A stretch of 64,000 bases of DNA, from contig NZ_CP014167.1 in NCBI RefSeq assembly GCF_001685395.1, positions 2,485,501 to 2,549,500 of the forward strand, given 5' to 3'. Source of the stretch: Paenibacillus yonginensis. GTDB taxonomy: Bacteria; Bacillota; Bacilli; Paenibacillales; Paenibacillaceae. Below the pieces are notes generated by a model. That model searched no databases, had not been told where the DNA came from, and saw only the letters and a list, made by a program, of their open reading frames with translations. Below are positions 63,731-64,000 of this stretch, one piece after another (the first letter of the stretch is position 1; the number at the start of each line of letters is the position of its first letter). Both the position numbers and the translations under genes were made by a program.

Positions 63731-64000
63731 TCAATCAATGAAGTTAAGTTTCACCGTTCCAAAGCCAGATTTGTTCACGATTGAATATTCATATAATTGT
63801 ACTCCGAGAACGTAAGGCTGATTCAAAACAAAGCGACGGAACAAATCCACAAGAAGATCACGCATTCTATATTCGCTTAACTGTTGATTCGCCATTACCA
63901 GCATTTCCATACGATTCCTCATTTGATCCTTCAGCTCTTCTTTTTCCTGTTCCTTTAACTGAAGACGATCCTTGTACCAAATTAGAAGGCCAATGACACA
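63731..64000 (-). CDS. Membrane-anchored hypothetical protein, upstream part (partial)
   Basis: The frame enters from beyond the right end, so the start is unseen; 89 residues are visible before the TGA at 63731. A hydrophobic segment (CVIGLLIWY) begins the visible part, followed by a charged helix (KDRLQLKEQEKEELKDQMRNR) and a compact domain (LLVDLFRRFVLNQPYVLGV). This suggests a single-pass membrane protein with a cytoplasmic domain. The next frame continues directly after the TGA. Family not recognised. Confidence 0.55.
   Translation of the reverse strand, partial: CVIGLLIWYKDRLQLKEQEKEELKDQMRNRMEMLVMANQQLSEYRMRDLLVDLFRRFVLNQPYVLGVQLYEYSIVNKSGFGTVKLNFID

Overview
The window is a stretch of Bacillota chromosome, order Bacillales, most like Paenibacillus. 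The core genes keep the Bacillus subtilis order of the yqf/yqe region and the dnaK region, and the sporulation genes yqfC, yqfD, spoIIP, gpr and a yqxA-like gene are present. Core genes are moderately GC-rich by eye and almost all lie on the minus strand, so transcription runs from high to low coordinates.

Layout from low to high coordinates. 1-450: end of a subtilisin-like protease. 592-1014: RNase P RNA with class A features. 1081-3758: Nif3-like protein, trmK (frameshifted near its end) and a membrane protein. 3788-4500: an IS200-type insertion behind the rpoD terminator. 4592-20502: the macromolecular-synthesis block in transcription order rpsU-yqeY / yqfC-yqfD-phoH-pgpH-ybeY-dgkA-cdd-era-yqzL-recO / T-box-glyQ-glyS-yqxD-dnaG-rpoD. 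phoH and dgkA are frameshifted at homopolymers. 20764-21129: HIT protein. 21470-34098: a double-strand-break repair operon, addB-addA-sbcD-sbcC. 34284-41122: a PUA-type RNA methyltransferase, Na/Pi symporter yqeW, Nudix, mtaB, rsmE, M50 protease and prmA. 41281-49718: an accessory segment that separates prmA from dnaJ. It holds small stress or spore-type proteins, a PrcB-like protein, a large SLH-anchored S8 protease of lower GC, a YxcD-type protein and a group IIC intron. 49781-54821: dnaJ-dnaK-grpE-hrcA behind a CIRCE operator. 54929-62146: GNAT, hemW, lepA, yqxA-like, spoIIP and gpr. 62325-62597: rpsT on the plus strand. 62703-64000: an unrecognised locus of small proteins and a membrane-anchored ORF interrupted by one in-frame TGA.

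Functional threads: replication and transcription initiation (dnaG, rpoD), tRNA charging (glyQS under T-box control), RNA processing and modification (rnpB, ybeY, era, trmK, mtaB, rsmE, prmA), recombination (recO, addAB, sbcCD), heat-shock chaperones (HrcA/CIRCE) and sporulation.

The most notable observations are: three conserved genes (trmK, dgkA, phoH) each one base too long in an 8- or 9-base homopolymer; a class A-like RNase P RNA; a low-complexity insert with Gly-Gln-Pro repeats inside the AddA nuclease domain; mobile elements sitting just beyond terminator hairpins; and the uncharacterised right-end locus.
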